Below are positions 9,983-22,000 of a stretch of 64,000 nucleotides of DNA, piece after piece. Under the pieces are notes generated by a model that was not told the origin of the DNA, did not search any database, and saw nothing but the letters and a program-made list of their open reading frames with translations. The DNA is taken from positions 232,369,832 to 232,433,831 of the forward strand of contig NC_090319.1 in NCBI RefSeq assembly GCF_040869045.1, read 5' to 3'. Within the stretch, counting starts at the first letter, position 1. Each line of letters starts with the position of its first letter. The DNA comes from Eurosta solidaginis (Eukaryota > Arthropoda > Insecta > Diptera > Tephritidae). Both the position numbers and the translations under genes were made by a program.

Positions 9983-12900
9983 ATGTCGATATTTGGAAGT
10001 GTACCGAAATTTGATTTTAAAGAAAATATATGGAATGTTTTCCATAGTCAACTTGACCAATTTTTCATTGCTAACAATATTGAAGAGGGGAAGCAGAGAA
10101 AAGCAATTTTCCTGAATGCCCTGTCGGAAAAAACTTACGTGCTGCTAAAAAATCTGCTGAATCCACATAGTCTTGATGGTGCAGCAACTACGTATGAACA
10201 GTGTATCCTAGCTATGTCGGCTCATTTTAAACCAGCCGCGTCCGAATTTCCAGAGCGATTTTAGTTTTATCAGGCCAATAAAACGGCAACTGAATCAATA
10301 AACGACTGGGCGGCAAGAGTTCGATCATTTGCGGTAGGATGTTCTTTCGGCCCACACTTTGATATGGCGATTCGCGATAAATTCATTATGGGTTTGGAGG
10401 CTGGCCCAGCAAAAGACAAAATATTCCTAGAAAATGAAAGCACCCTCACATTGGAAAAGGCAATAAGCATCGCTAACGCATCACATTATATTCGGCAGCA
10501 GTATGAGGTCAAAAGGGAAGTTGAAGACAGCAGTGAACAGCTACATTATAACCAAAGTCAAATGAAGGTCAGGCGGAGAAGTGAAGACTCGAAAAAGCAG
10601 CAAAAAGAAGACAGCGACAACGTAAAACGCAGTGGCGCTCGAAGTCAACAGCAGCGGAGGCGGCAGAACAATGACCATCAGTGCAGTGTGTGTGGGAGCG
10701 TGGGCCATAGCGCTAGTGTGTGTAAGTTTAAAAGTTACAAGTGTTGTAAATGTCAGCGAAGAGGGCATATTAAGAAAATGTGCAAAGCAGGCAGAACAAA
10801 TTTTTTGACAGAGTCGGAAGAAGAGTTACCTCTCTTTAATATATCATGCAATAAGCAGGGGCCAATTTGTTTTGATGTGCTTTTAAATAATGTTCGCTTA
10901 AACATGCAATTGGACACTGGGTCAGAATATAGCGTGATTTCTTTCGCAACTTTTCGTAAATATTTTAATGCCTCAGAACTTAAAAAGACAAATATTATTT
11001 TTAAATCGTATAATGGTACGCGGATTGTTCCTAAGGGAGTATGTGATATGCTGGTGAAATTTAATGGCTCGTGTAAATGGCTACCAGTTGTTGTTATTGA
11101 GAATGGTGGCCCGCCCTTGTTGGGAAGAAATTTTGTGAATCAGTTCGGCATAAGTATTCAAAACGTTAACTTTTTATCCAAACAGAACAATATTGCCGAT
11201 TATGTATTCAAAAAGTTTCACTCTTTGTTCGATGGCACATTAGGGTGTTTCAAAAAACAACAGGTAGAGCTTGTACTAGAAAAAAGTGCAACTCCTAAGT
11301 TTTGTAAACCTCGCCCCGTCCCTATAGCAATAAGGGAAAAAGTGGACAGGGAAATCGCAAAGCTGGTTAAGCTTGATGTGTTAGAACCTGTAGAGTATTG
11401 TGAATGGGGCACGCCTATTGTGCCAGTGTTGAAAAAGTCAGGCGATGTAAGGATTTGTGGCGATTTTAAGGTCACCCTCAACCCCTACCTTAAGGTTGAA
11501 AAATACCCTCTACCCCGAATCGAGGATTTGTTTTCAAAGCTGCATGGGGGAAAAGAATTCACAAAGCTTGACTTGTCCATGGCTTACCAACAAATAGAGC
11601 TGAAGCCATCTGCGAGACCGTTGACAATAATTTCCACTAGTAAGGGGTTATACCAATATAAGCGATTAATATATGGACTTGCATCAGCACCAGCGTTGTT
11701 CCAAAGAATTATGGAAACCCTTTTATCAGGGCTAGAAGGTGTAGTGGTATTTTTAGATGATATATTGATTACCGCCCCTAGTAGGACTCTCCATCTACAA
11801 CGGCTAGAAAAGGTGTTAACTATTTTGCAGGAGTCGGGTTTCAAGCTGGCAAAAGGCAAATGTTCATTTTTAAATTCTTCATTGTGTTATTTGGGCCATA
11901 TTATCGACCAAAATGGTTTACACACGAACCCTGAAAAGGTTAAGGCTATTGACGGTATGGGCAATCCGTCCAACGTCAAAGAAATCCAAGCGTTTTTGGG
12001 AGTAGTAAACTTCTATAGGAAATTTATCCCTAATATGTCAGCTGTAGCTAGCCCATTGTACGAGCTGCTTAAAAATAACAAAAAGTTTATTTGGACAACA
12101 GAATGCTCAAAATCGATTAGTGCGCTTAAGGAAGCCTTAAAGTCCGACAGGTGCTTAGGTCATTTTAGTCCGGAATTGAAGACAAGGCTAACCGTAGATG
12201 CAAGTCCGATTGGATTAGGAGCAGTTTTGTCGCAAATCCATCCTAGTTGAATTGAACGGCCGATCGAATATGCGTCTAGGAAGTTGTCAAACGCGGAACA
12301 GAAGTATTCGCAGTTGGACAAGGAAGCGGCAGCAATTTTGTTTGGGGTGAAAAAATTTCACCATTATTTGTACGGTAGATCCTTCGATCTGGTGACGGAT
12401 AATAAACCCTTACACTATATTTTGGGGCCAAAAAAAGATATTCCGAAGACTGCGGCCAATAGGTTGCAAAGGATAGCGCTGACATTGTCAGCATACGATT
12501 TTAATATTAGTTGTGTTAAATCTGAGGAAAACGTTGCTGATTTCTTTTCAAGGTACCCTAGTGAAACTGTTTGTGAAAATTTTATGTTGCAAGAAATGCA
12601 AAACGGTGTTTGCATGAATTATGTTTCTGAACGAGGTATTGCGGTATTAGACTTTAACATCATCCAGAAAGAGAATATGTCGGATCCAATCTTAAAAAGA
12701 GTTAAAGAATACATCAATTCGCAATGGCCAAATAAATGCAGTGAGGTAGAGTTAAATCCATATTTCCTTCGTAGGTTCGAGCTCTCAGAGGAAAATGGGT
12801 GTTTGTATTGTAATAAAAAAAAATAAATGTAAGGCGCGATAACCTCCGAAGAGATCTAAGGCCGAGCTTCTCTTCCAATTTGCGTCGTGCTCCTCTTGAT

Positions 12901-14383
12901 TTTCCCTACAAATTGGCCGGACGGGACCTACATGTTTTATGCCGACTCCGAACGGCATCTGCAAGGCAGATGAGTTTTCACTGACAGCTTTTCATGGCAG
13001 AAATACACCCGGAGCGCTTGCCAAACACTGCCGAGGGGCGACCCCGCTTAGAAAATTTTTCTTCTAATTGAAAATCTTTATTTCTAAAATTTTGATGTTG
13101 CTTTGCCCGGGAGTTGAACCCAGGGCATACGGCGTGATAGGCGGAGCACGCTACCATCACACCACGGTGGCCGGGTGTTTGTATTGGGGTTATAGAATTA
13201 TAGTTCCTCATTCGCTACAAAGTAAAATAGTAAAGTATTTGCATAGTTCTCACATGGGTATAAGTAAAACCAAGTCAATAGCCAGAGAGTGTTGTTGGTG
13301 GCCTTGCCAAACTGTCGACATTGAAAAAGAAATTAAATCTTGCACCAGTTGCCTAATGACACGTTCAAACCCCCCGAAGCAAAAGTTGATTCCCTGGGAC
13401 TGGCCAGAAAAACCCTGGGATAGAATCCATATAGACTTTTTTGGGCCAATGATGAGTCGTTGGTGTTTGGTAGTGGTGGATAGTCACAGCAAGTGGGTCG
13501 AGTGTGTAGATATGGGCACAAACACAACTAGTAGCAACACAATAACAAAATTGCGAGATATTTTTGCTCGCTTCGGTCTTCCACGAACGGTTGTCTCGGA
13601 TAACGGCACAGCGTTTTTGTCCAGAGAATTTCAAGATTTTTTAACAAATAATGGTATTAAGCATGTCACAACCCCTGTAGGCTATCCGGCTACCAATGGA
13701 CAGGCGGAAAATATGGTGAAAAGTATAAAAAATGCGCTAAGGAGAATTTTGTTTGGAAAAAGTTGCGTACGATTCAATGAAGCATTAGCACGATATCTTT
13801 TTGACTACCGCAATAAAAAGCACATCACAACGGGTTCGTCACCTGCTGAATTGATGTTTGGTAGGCAGCTACGAAATAGATTTGACCTAATTAATCCCAA
13901 GAAGAAGATTTGTAAAATAGAGATAAGACAAAAGATAAAAAGGTAAAGAAACAACAGAAAGATCAGCAGCACTATTACAAGGGGAAAAAGAATTATGATT
14001 TTGAGCTAAACGAAGTAGTGTTAACAAAGGACTACTCAGTCGCTGGGCGCGTTTGTTGGGTGAGAGCGAAAGTAGTAAAAAAAATTGGTAAACAAACGTA
14101 CTATGTTCAGTTAGAAGAAAAAAATAAAACGTGGAAACGGCATGCCAATCAAATGTTAAAAATTGTTGATAGAACTAATGAAGAGTTTGAAGAGGAGGAA
14201 TACGTTCCAACTACATTAAAGAACACAGAAAGATTAAAATTCTCAAATGAAAATGAAATTGCCGCAGAGCCTGAATTTGTAGAGAATAATGAGAATAGGC
14301 AAAAGGAAAATTCTGTAACTAACGATGACACTAGAACACATAGCTATAATTTAAGAAGCAACCCTAATAGAACTAAGTCATAA
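9983..14383 (+). pseudogene. Gypsy1 gag-pol polyprotein, broken
   Basis: One frame starts at ATG 9983 and encodes capsid, then two CCHC zinc knuckles (about 10680-10790, CSVCGSVGHSASVC and CCKCQRRGHIKKMC), an aspartic protease (LDTGSEYSVIS, about 10910), reverse transcriptase with FLDD (about 11755), RNase H (VDASPIGLGAVLS, about 12195) and integrase. The integrase has an HHCC finger (13235-13350), then aspartates in HIDFFGP and VSDNG and a glutamate in GQAENMV. Breaks: TAG at 10262, TGA at 12248 (both in the same frame), a SINE at 12811, and a frameshift near 13920 before the integrase tail (14018-14383). The SINE plus its duplicated target adds 376 bp, which moves the downstream frame by one. 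Expected products would form cytoplasmic virus-like particles. Confidence 0.92.
12811..13172 (-). mobile_element. tRNA-derived SINE, copy 3, inside Gypsy1 pol
   Basis: The third copy of the family, reversed, interrupts the linker between RNase H and integrase. It is bounded by a perfect 14-bp target duplication GGGTGTTTGTATTG (12797-12810 and 13173-13186). The B box is intact (GGTTCAACTCC on the minus strand, about 13106-13116). The tail is A-rich on the plus strand next to 12811. As it interrupts an element with identical LTRs, this insertion is relatively young. Confidence 0.95.
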
Positions 14384-14412
14384 ATTTTGTAAAGATTAAA
14401 CGACTAAAAACT

Positions 14413-14422
14413 AAGAGGGGGA
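14413..14422 (+). promoter_or_regulatory. Gypsy1 polypurine tract
   Basis: AAGAGGGGGA lies four bases before the 3' LTR, the expected primer for plus-strand synthesis. Confidence 0.75.
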
Positions 14423-14426
14423 TAGT

Positions 14427-14631
14427 TGTGGTAACTTGCATTAAAGCCGATGAGAGATTTCTCTTATATACATACAACGGTTTCTATGCGCTATGTACAC
14501 ACTGTAGACTGCAGCTTCAATGCACTGTCACTGTACTCAAGTTTTCAGTCGTTCATTCTCCTTCGCCTTGTCGGTACCTGTTTGCTTAAATAAATACAAT
14601 CCACTACATAACGCGTGTTTTAATTATAACA
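14427..14631 (+). repeat. Gypsy1 3' LTR
   Basis: Identical to 9754-9958 and followed by the duplicated AATTC. Confidence 0.95.
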
Positions 14632-14636
14632 AATTC

Positions 14637-15640
14637 TTTATTCCAAAATATCAAAACTACCCTTAAAGCTATGGCGACGGAGGTGGGAAACCACCGTCGG
14701 TTCTAAGATGGGGTTGGGAAAACCCCCACCGGGACTACGCTTAAACTAAAAATCTCAGACTACTCGTAAAGAAAGCGGAGGTGGAGAACCACCACTTCCT
14801 CCCAGTCGGTGGAGTTGGTAAAACCCCCACCGAGTATTTGACTTAAGAATACCCTGCTCTTCCTGATGGTTACGGAGGTGGAAAAACCACCACAATCCCA
14901 TAGTTGCTAAAATAAAGAACTCGTGAGATGGAAAAATCCCAGGAGTCCCATTCGCCGTTAAACAAGGCGTTAGCTACTATACCTAGCTGGCTACTGCTTG
15001 AATTCGCAAAATTTGTCGCCCTTTTATACTTGTCCACGCGCAGGTGGACAGTTATCCTGCAACAATAAATTTTACTTATTATATGTATTTACTTAAGGTA
15101 TCTTACATTTAACTGTATTATTCTACCCATATATCGCATTATAACTATTTATCTCTAAATTGCGTATGTAATAATTCCCTTTGTACTGCCCCCCTAACAT
15201 GTGAGTTCATTGGTACGCATCTCCAGTTAGCTAGCATAGTTACTTTTGATTTCCCTCTTCTGCCTGCTTATTGTGCCTTGTTGTTGTCAACGAGTTGGTT
15301 GCCCTTCGTAGGTAACTTGCAAGTGTGTAGTACCCACGCTGTGTTGTTGGTATGCTAACGTGACGTCTTCCTAGTACATTGCATTTTTTTTCGTTTCCTC
15401 TTTGTGCGATGTCCGCCCTGACGGTTCGCTTCAATGCCTGCTGTTCTTGGTCGCAATGGCTTGGTATACGTATGTTTGTACGTTTTTGGTGTTCTTGCAA
15501 TGGGAGCTTATGTGTGTTGCTTATTGCATTGCTGTATTCCCAGCGTTATTTAGAATTCCAGCCGGTTATGGGATATCTGTGGAAATTATAATGTTCAACC
15601 AAAATATTTACCGTATGCCGGCAGAGACAATTATTTAAAC
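14637..15640 (-). repeat. Remainder of the TGTGACGGA-type LTR
   Basis: Continues the LTR interrupted by Gypsy1. It has GGAGGTGG...ACCACC and GGAAAACCCCCACC blocks recalling the GTGGAAACCTCC text of the Gypsy2 LTR, and on the minus strand a TATAAAAG box at 15021-15028. The far end is not defined: no TG...CA end with a duplication was found, so 15640 is approximate. Open frames at 15240-15638 are not supported as genes. Confidence 0.45.
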
Positions 15641-16095
15641 GAAGAAATTAGATGTTGTCATGAATGTTTATATGTATATTAGGGTGATTCAAAAAATTGT
15701 TATTTTGTATGTGTAAATTTAATTTATATAATTCAGTTTTGTATGTTTTACATGCTATATGTATAAATTCATTGTAATTCAAATAGGATTTATACATGTT
15801 TTAATAAGTTAATATTTGTAGGTTCGAATGTGTGGGCTCCAAAGCCGGTGGATTTGGGTCCTCACATCTTTTTGACAATCTCTATACCAGTGAAATGGAA
15901 GAACAAAATCAGCTGATGATACGAAATTCTTGGCGATGCCACCCGAACGAAATTAACCAGGAAAGTGTTTAACCACCTTAAGCAACCATGAAGGGGGGGG
16001 GGGGGGGGGGTGAATCCTAACCTTTTCACCTATCACTAGCCAAGTGGTATGTTCCAAGGGTGAATCTCCCAAGTGGATCATAACAATATACATGT
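15641..16095. other. Unassigned spacer with an 18-G run
   Basis: AT-rich spacer before the Gypsy2 LTR. A run of 18 G lies at 15993-16010. No gene or repeat family was recognised. Confidence 0.5.
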
Positions 16096-16628
16096 TGTGA
16101 CGGACTTATTTTCCGCTGAGGTATGCTCAGTCCGTCCAGGGTTCCTATAGTAAATGGGAGAACCTATTCCTATTGCAAAAAATACAACAGAGAAGTTCCG
16201 GAAACGTTATAAGATTTATTTAAGAGGCAAATAGTCCCTAATAGCTGCTCCTACTCTCTGATCCTGTCTCTATAAGAGTAGCTAAGGTAGAACCCTCTGC
16301 CAAGCTCTCCGTCAGTTGGAGTGGAAACCTCCTACTGAATATAAAACTAAGCACGAACTGAAGTGGAAACCTTCAGGTCGCGTTCAGGTCCTATCTCCTA
16401 GCTTCTGATTTTACATGCTAATTTGCCGACGTTATATACGATTTCTTACATCGGCGGATGGTTATTTTCTAAAAACAATTCCTTAGTGGCAATCCTTCCG
16501 CTATAAAATTATGTAGAGCTGCGCGCAGGCAGTCCGTAATTTTGCAATAACAATTATAAGAAAGTAGAGTGATGAGCTCAAATAATAATTAATTGTATTT
16601 TATTTTTATCTACATAAGCTTAAATGCT

Positions 16629-18828
16629 GGGTTAGGTTATGTTAGAGTAGCTGCCTCCGCTGTCCGAGCGGAGACTCACGTAGGCCGATGTGGCCCGTTG
16701 TGCTACTACGCGGGGGGGGGGCCTATTTCCTGTTACCCTACCTCTGAAGAAGAAGAAAGTTTAGACCCAAGTGAGGCTAAACCAGCGCGTTTGCCTAATG
16801 AAACGCAAGATGTCGTTTGGGTTTATAGATTCAAGCTCCGCAAGGCACACAAAAGAGTGTATGTGGTGAGTGCCCATGAGACAGTAACCTGTAAGAAGAC
16901 CCACTAGTGGGCTTATAGAGATACGGTTTAACAATATCACCGATCGCGATCTCTTTTCATCCAGCTTAGGCAAGATTTGCATGGATATACTACATGTAGG
17001 TTCCCTCGTCCACCTGGCATTTGCCTGATCCGTGAAAAGAGATCGCAGGTGGTATTTGCAAGTGTTTAGAGGAGGGCTGGCCCAACCAGCGGAGGTTATT
17101 GTTTGCAAGTTGGTGCCTTCCCTAGCTAGCTCATCCGCGGCGCAGTTTCCTGTGATGTCACAGTGGCCAGGAATCCATATTATGCTTAGGTTGCAATCTT
17201 CAGCTAGTTTGTTGAGGGTTTCTCTGCACTTCAATGCCACTAGTAACGACGTGTTACTGCATTGCAGGGATTTTATGGCAGCTTGGCTGTCAGAGAAAAT
17301 TGAAATAGAATTGGTTACCTGCAGGTTAGCAAGATAGCGGACTGCTTCCCAGATAGCTATGGGTTCAGCCTGAAAAACACTGCAGTGATCGGGTAGGCGA
17401 AAGCTCTCGTTTAGATTGAGCTTCTCCGAGAATATTCCGCTGCCGACTCTGTTGTTTAGTTTAGAGCCATCTGTAAAAACGGAGATTTCGTGTGATCCCG
17501 GCTCCACGCCGTTTGCCCACTCGTTCCTCTCTGGGATTCTTGTGGAAAATTTGTTGTCCCAGCAAAGGGTCGATGTTGTATGGTCCAATTTCAAGAAGTT
17601 TTCGGGGACTTGCTTCAAGATCCGGGTGTGACCAAACCTGAAGTCCCTCCATTGTTCGATAGCGTTGAGCCTTGCCGCGTTGCAGGAGGCACAGTATCTA
17701 CCATAAAGATCAGTTGAGAGAAGGAATAATATGGTTTCAAGAGCTTTGGTGGGAGTGGAGGGAAGGGCACCGCTAGTGAGCATTGCCGCCATCCTCTGCA
17801 CTCTCGTTACTTTACTCTTGTTAGATTCGATATCGAGTGCCGTCCACCATTCGGTGACGGCGTAGAAGAGTATGGGTCTCACCACTGCCGTATAGATCCA
17901 ATGGACTATGCGTGGCTGGAGACCCCACCTTTTTCCGATTGCCGACTTACAAGCGTAGAGAGCCATTGTGGCTTTCCTGGATCGTTCCTCCACATTTCGC
18001 TTCCAGTCAAGCTTCCTGTCTAGAATAACTCCAAGATATTTAACATCGGTAGAGAGTCTGAGTTCCTTCCCGTTTAGGGACGGGAGCGTAAATTCCGGTA
18101 TACTGCGTTTGCGGGTAAAAAGCACCATCTCAGTTTTTTCACTGCTGATGCTGAGTCCGCATTCCACAGACCAAGTGTTTGTTAGATTAAGAGCATTTTG
18201 CAAGAGTTCGCCAAGCACCGGAAGGTTTTTGCCGGTAACAGTCAAGGCTATGTCGTCGGCATATGCAATGACTTGGCATCCGCTGGGCTGTAGTATAGAT
18301 AACAGAGCGTTCACCGTCAGGTTCCATAGTAGAGGAGAAAGAACGCCCCCTGGGGGGTTCCTCTGTTGGTATACCTTATTAACGATGAGCTGCCCAGCTC
18401 AGAGGTAATGATTCTCTTGTTTAGAAGGAGCTCGACGAATTTCACAAGAGGCTCTTCCACCCCTAGTGAACGTAGAAATTTTGTGACCGCTGCTGGGAGA
18501 ACGTTGTTGAAGGCTCTTTCTATGTCGAGAAAGATACCCAGCGTAAATTCTTTAAAGGCAAGACCCTTCTCTATCTCCATTTCTATCTCCATTCTCTACG
18601 GATTTGCCCTTAGAGTAGGCGTGTTGGTTGAGAGATTAGTGCCTTATTTGCCGATCGTCTAATGTAGGCGTCCAGCAATCGTTCTAGAACTTTTAGGAGG
18701 AAGGAGGTCAGATTTATAGGTCTGAAATCCTTTGGACTGTTGTCCGATATCCTGCCTCCTTTGGGTATGAAGACTACCTTTGCCTTGGTCTATTCCGTGG
18801 GGATATAGACCAGGTTGAGGCAAGCCTT
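16629..18828 (-). mobile_element. LOA-like LINE insertion, 5'-truncated
   Basis: A 2200-bp insertion into the Gypsy2 LTR, bounded by the 11-bp duplication GCTTAAATGCT (16618-16628 and 18829-18839). On the minus strand it starts inside the reverse transcriptase domain and ends ...CATAACCTAACCC with no poly(A). This is the usual picture of a 5'-truncated non-LTR retrotransposon. Confidence 0.92.
16761..18828 (-). pseudogene. LOA-like reverse transcriptase and RNase H, frameshifted
   Basis: The open part at 18828-18317 covers early reverse transcriptase (KVVFIPKGGR, FRPINLTSFLLKVLERLL, FTLGIFLDIE, RGTPQG), with stops and a shift before 18592. A one-base change in the C/G-run at about 18345-18355 moves GVLSPLLW into the next frame (18314-16761, 517 codons). 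That frame has the catalytic AYADDIAL box, the KYLGVILD motif and thumb, then an RNase H domain: FTDGSK, FQAEPIAIWEA, FSDSQAAIKSL and IPGHCDITGN. Carrying RNase H after the reverse transcriptase, plus the LDIE...AFNNV and GLQPRIVHWIYTAVVRP wording, points to the LOA (Bilbo/Trim) group; a sister clade is possible. The endonuclease and ORF1 are lost to truncation. Confidence 0.85.
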
Positions 18829-19070
18829 GCTTAAATGCTAACATATATTTCCCTTTTCCTTTGTCATGCTTCTTGCGTGTATGTTCATATGCATGCCTTC
18901 AGTCACGTAAGATAATCCGTTGTACCGGCACCCAGCTTCACCCTAGTTTCGGTAGCCCTAATATACATAGAAATCAGTTTCCCTAATGTCGTACATATGT
19001 TTGTATGCTTATCCATATGACTGCCGTGTTTTCCAACCTTCGCTTTACATATTTTATTCAACCATTTGTG

Positions 19071-22000
19071 GAGGGTGGAGCCGTGTGTAGAAGTCCACGA
19101 AAGTGGGGAAAGCTTCTGACCGCCATTCACCTGGGAATGGCCAGAGCGATTCTTTTGCATGCGGTTCAAGCAGCTCACTACTGCCGGTCGGTTGCGGCCA
19201 AGTATCCTTTGGGTAGCCGCTAAACATCCGTTTAGCGGTGAGCTAATGTGAGAAGGCGACAACCCGGGTAGGCCACTCTGACAAAATCGGTTTAAGCGCT
19301 AGCCGAGGGAGATCTCATCGGCAGCGTCTGTACACCTCTAGGTGCGGCTGCAAACGGGCGTCTGTCTTGGAGCAAGCGGCTCGCTAGCGGCTAGGGTTGT
19401 GCGCTGGACTTGGGACCCGCCACGTAAAATCATACTCCAATGAAATATAAGAACAAGCCTCGGATAAATACACTCTCTATTGATGACGACCATGGCAAAC
19501 GTTTGAAGGACGATGAATTGAGGGCATGCACCTGGAACGTCCGCTCCCTGAATGGGATTGGTGCAGATGCCCGGCTGGTTGATGTCCTCGTCAAAGCAAA
19601 ATCTGACATCACCGCCAACCAAGTAATGCGTTGGACGAAGCAAGGAAGAAAGAAGATCAAAAATTGTGATATCTATTGGAGTGGCCATACGAATAAGCGC
19701 AGTTTCGGCGTCGGATTCGTGGTGGGAGAGAGACTTTGTCGCCAAGTGCTGGCGTTCACGCCTGTGAACGAGCGTCTCCCCGCTATCCGAATAAAAGCAA
19801 AATTTTTTAGTATATCATTCATCTGCGCCCATGCGCCGACAGAGGAGAAAGACGATGAGGTGAAATACACTTTTTATGAACAATTAGAACGCACATACGA
19901 GCGCTGCCCCCGTTATGATATAAAAGTCTTGCTTGGCGACTTTAACGCCAGAGTAGGCAAAGAAGGTGTTTTGGCCCTACAGTCGGAAAGTTCAGCATAC
20001 ACAATGAAACTTCTCCTAACGGACTGAGGCTGATTGACTTTGCCGGTGCTCGAAACATGGTCATATCCAGCACGAGGTTCATGCATAAAAAGATACATCA
20101 AGCTGCATGGCTGTCTCGATCGAAATACTCGCAATCAGATCGATCACGTTGTGATAGACGGACGGCATGCCTCCAGTGTTATAGATATGCGCACGATCCG
20201 AGGACTTAACATCGACTCGGACCATTATCTCGATGCAGCCAAAACACGCACCCGCCTCAAAGCGGCTAAATCCAAGGAACAAAAAACACAAGGAAGGACT
20301 GCCAATGATTTCGCAACTCGACCTTCACACCTGCTCTCTGAGAGCACAACTCATCCTGAAGGAATACAGGAGCAGTGGGAGCATATCTCTAAAGCACTTC
20401 GTACTGCCGCCGAGGAAAAAATTGGTTACAGCAGCCACGAAAAAACAACTGGTATGATGAAGAATGCCGCGTTGCAACCGAAAGAAAAGACGCTGCCACC
20501 AGGGCTACGTTAAAAGCGAGCGCGAAAAGAGGAGTGTGTGAACGCTATCGTGAGTTGAAAAGGGAAGCGAGGCGCCTTTTCAGGAAGAAAAAAGCAGAAG
20601 CAAAAAGGCGTGAGTGCGAGGAGCTTGAGCTGCTAGCCACCAGGCATAACGCCCGAAAATTCTACCAAAAAATGCGGCGGCAGACGGAAGGTTTTAAGAC
20701 CGGGGCAAACTCCTGTAGGAAAGAAAACGGCGAACTTGTAACTGAAGTCCAGAGAGTGCTTAGATTATGGAGGGAATACTTCTCTGCTCTCCTAAATGGA
20801 GGCAGCAATTCACCGCGCAGAGATGGAGAACCCGATCCCGCAATCGATGATGATGGAATATATGTCCCCCCGCCCGATTATGACGAAGTTAGAATTGCAG
20901 TATCCAGATTGAAAAACAGCAAGGCCGGGGGAGCTGATGGATTGCCTGCGAAGCTTTTCAAGTACGGTGGCGAGGAGTTGGTAAGGCGCATGCAGCAGCT
21001 TCTTAGCAAAATATGGGCGGACGAGTGCATGCCCGACGGTTGGAATCTAAGTGTTCTTTGCCCAGTCCACAAGAAGGGGGATACTGCAAAATGCACCAAC
21101 TATCGGGGAATCAGCCTTCTTAATACCGCATATAAGGTCCTTTCAAGTGTATTGTGCGAAAGATTGAAGCCCACCGTGAACCGGGTAATTGGACCTTGTC
21201 AGTGCGGCTTCAGACCTGATAATCTATCATCGACCAGATTTTCACAATGCGCCACACATTGGAAAAACCCGTGAAAAGAGAATCGACACACATCACCTCT
21301 TCGTCGCCTTTAAAGCCGCCTTCGACAGCGCGAAAAGGAGCTGCCTATATGCCGCTATGTCTGAATTTGGTTTCCCCGCAAAACTTATACGGCTGTGCAA
21401 AATGACGTTGAGCAACACCATCAGCTCAGTCAGAATTGGGAAGGACCTCTCCGAGCCGTTCGAAACTAAACGAGGTTTCAGACAGGGCGACTCCCTATCG
21501 TGCGATTTCTTTAATATGATGCTGGGGAAAACTATACTACTGCACTGGAACAATATACTCTAAAAGCGTGCAATTACTGGCATATGCTGATGACATTGAT
21601 ATCATCGGCCTTTACACCCGCGCTGTTAGTTCTGCTTACTCCAAACTGGAAAAAGAAACGGTAAAGATGAATTTGATGGTGAATGAGGACAAAACGAAGT
21701 ACCTGCTGTCATCCAGCAAAGAGTCAGCGCATACGCGTCTTGGCAACCACGCTTCTGTTGGCAGCCATAATTTCGAAATAGTAAAAGACTTCGTTTATTT
21801 GGGAACCAGCATCAACACTAGCAACAACATCAGCACTCAAATCCAGCGAAGAATCAATCTTGCCAATAATTGCTACTTTGGACTAGGTAGGCAATTGAAA
21901 AGTAAAGTCCTCTCTCGGCGAACGAAAATCATACTCTACAAGTCACTTATCGTACCCGTCCTGCTATATGAGGCAGAAGCATGGACCATGAAAACAGCAG

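Larger units (their letters stand above)
9754..14631 (+). mobile_element. Gypsy1: Ty3/gypsy element with identical LTRs
   Basis: Complete by structure: two 205-bp LTRs identical at every base I compared, flanked by the 5-bp duplication AATTC (9749-9753 and 14632-14636). It has a primer-binding-like site after the 5' LTR and a purine tract before the 3' LTR. The single gag-pol frame runs gag, protease, reverse transcriptase, RNase H, integrase. The length is 4878 bp including a 376-bp SINE insertion with its duplication. Coding capacity is broken (two stops, one frameshift, SINE). Short LTRs and a single gag-pol frame suggest a Mag or K02A2.6-like gypsy lineage; that placement is inference. 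Confidence 0.95.

Noticed and set aside
15240..15638. Overlapping open frames near 15.3-15.6 kb
   Set aside because: Short, in an LTR-like block, different frames on both strands, no motif.
16629..16645. GGGTTAGG resembling insect telomere repeat TTAGG
   Set aside because: Only a single unit pair, exactly at a LINE 3' end with a duplication; flies lack TTAGG telomeres.
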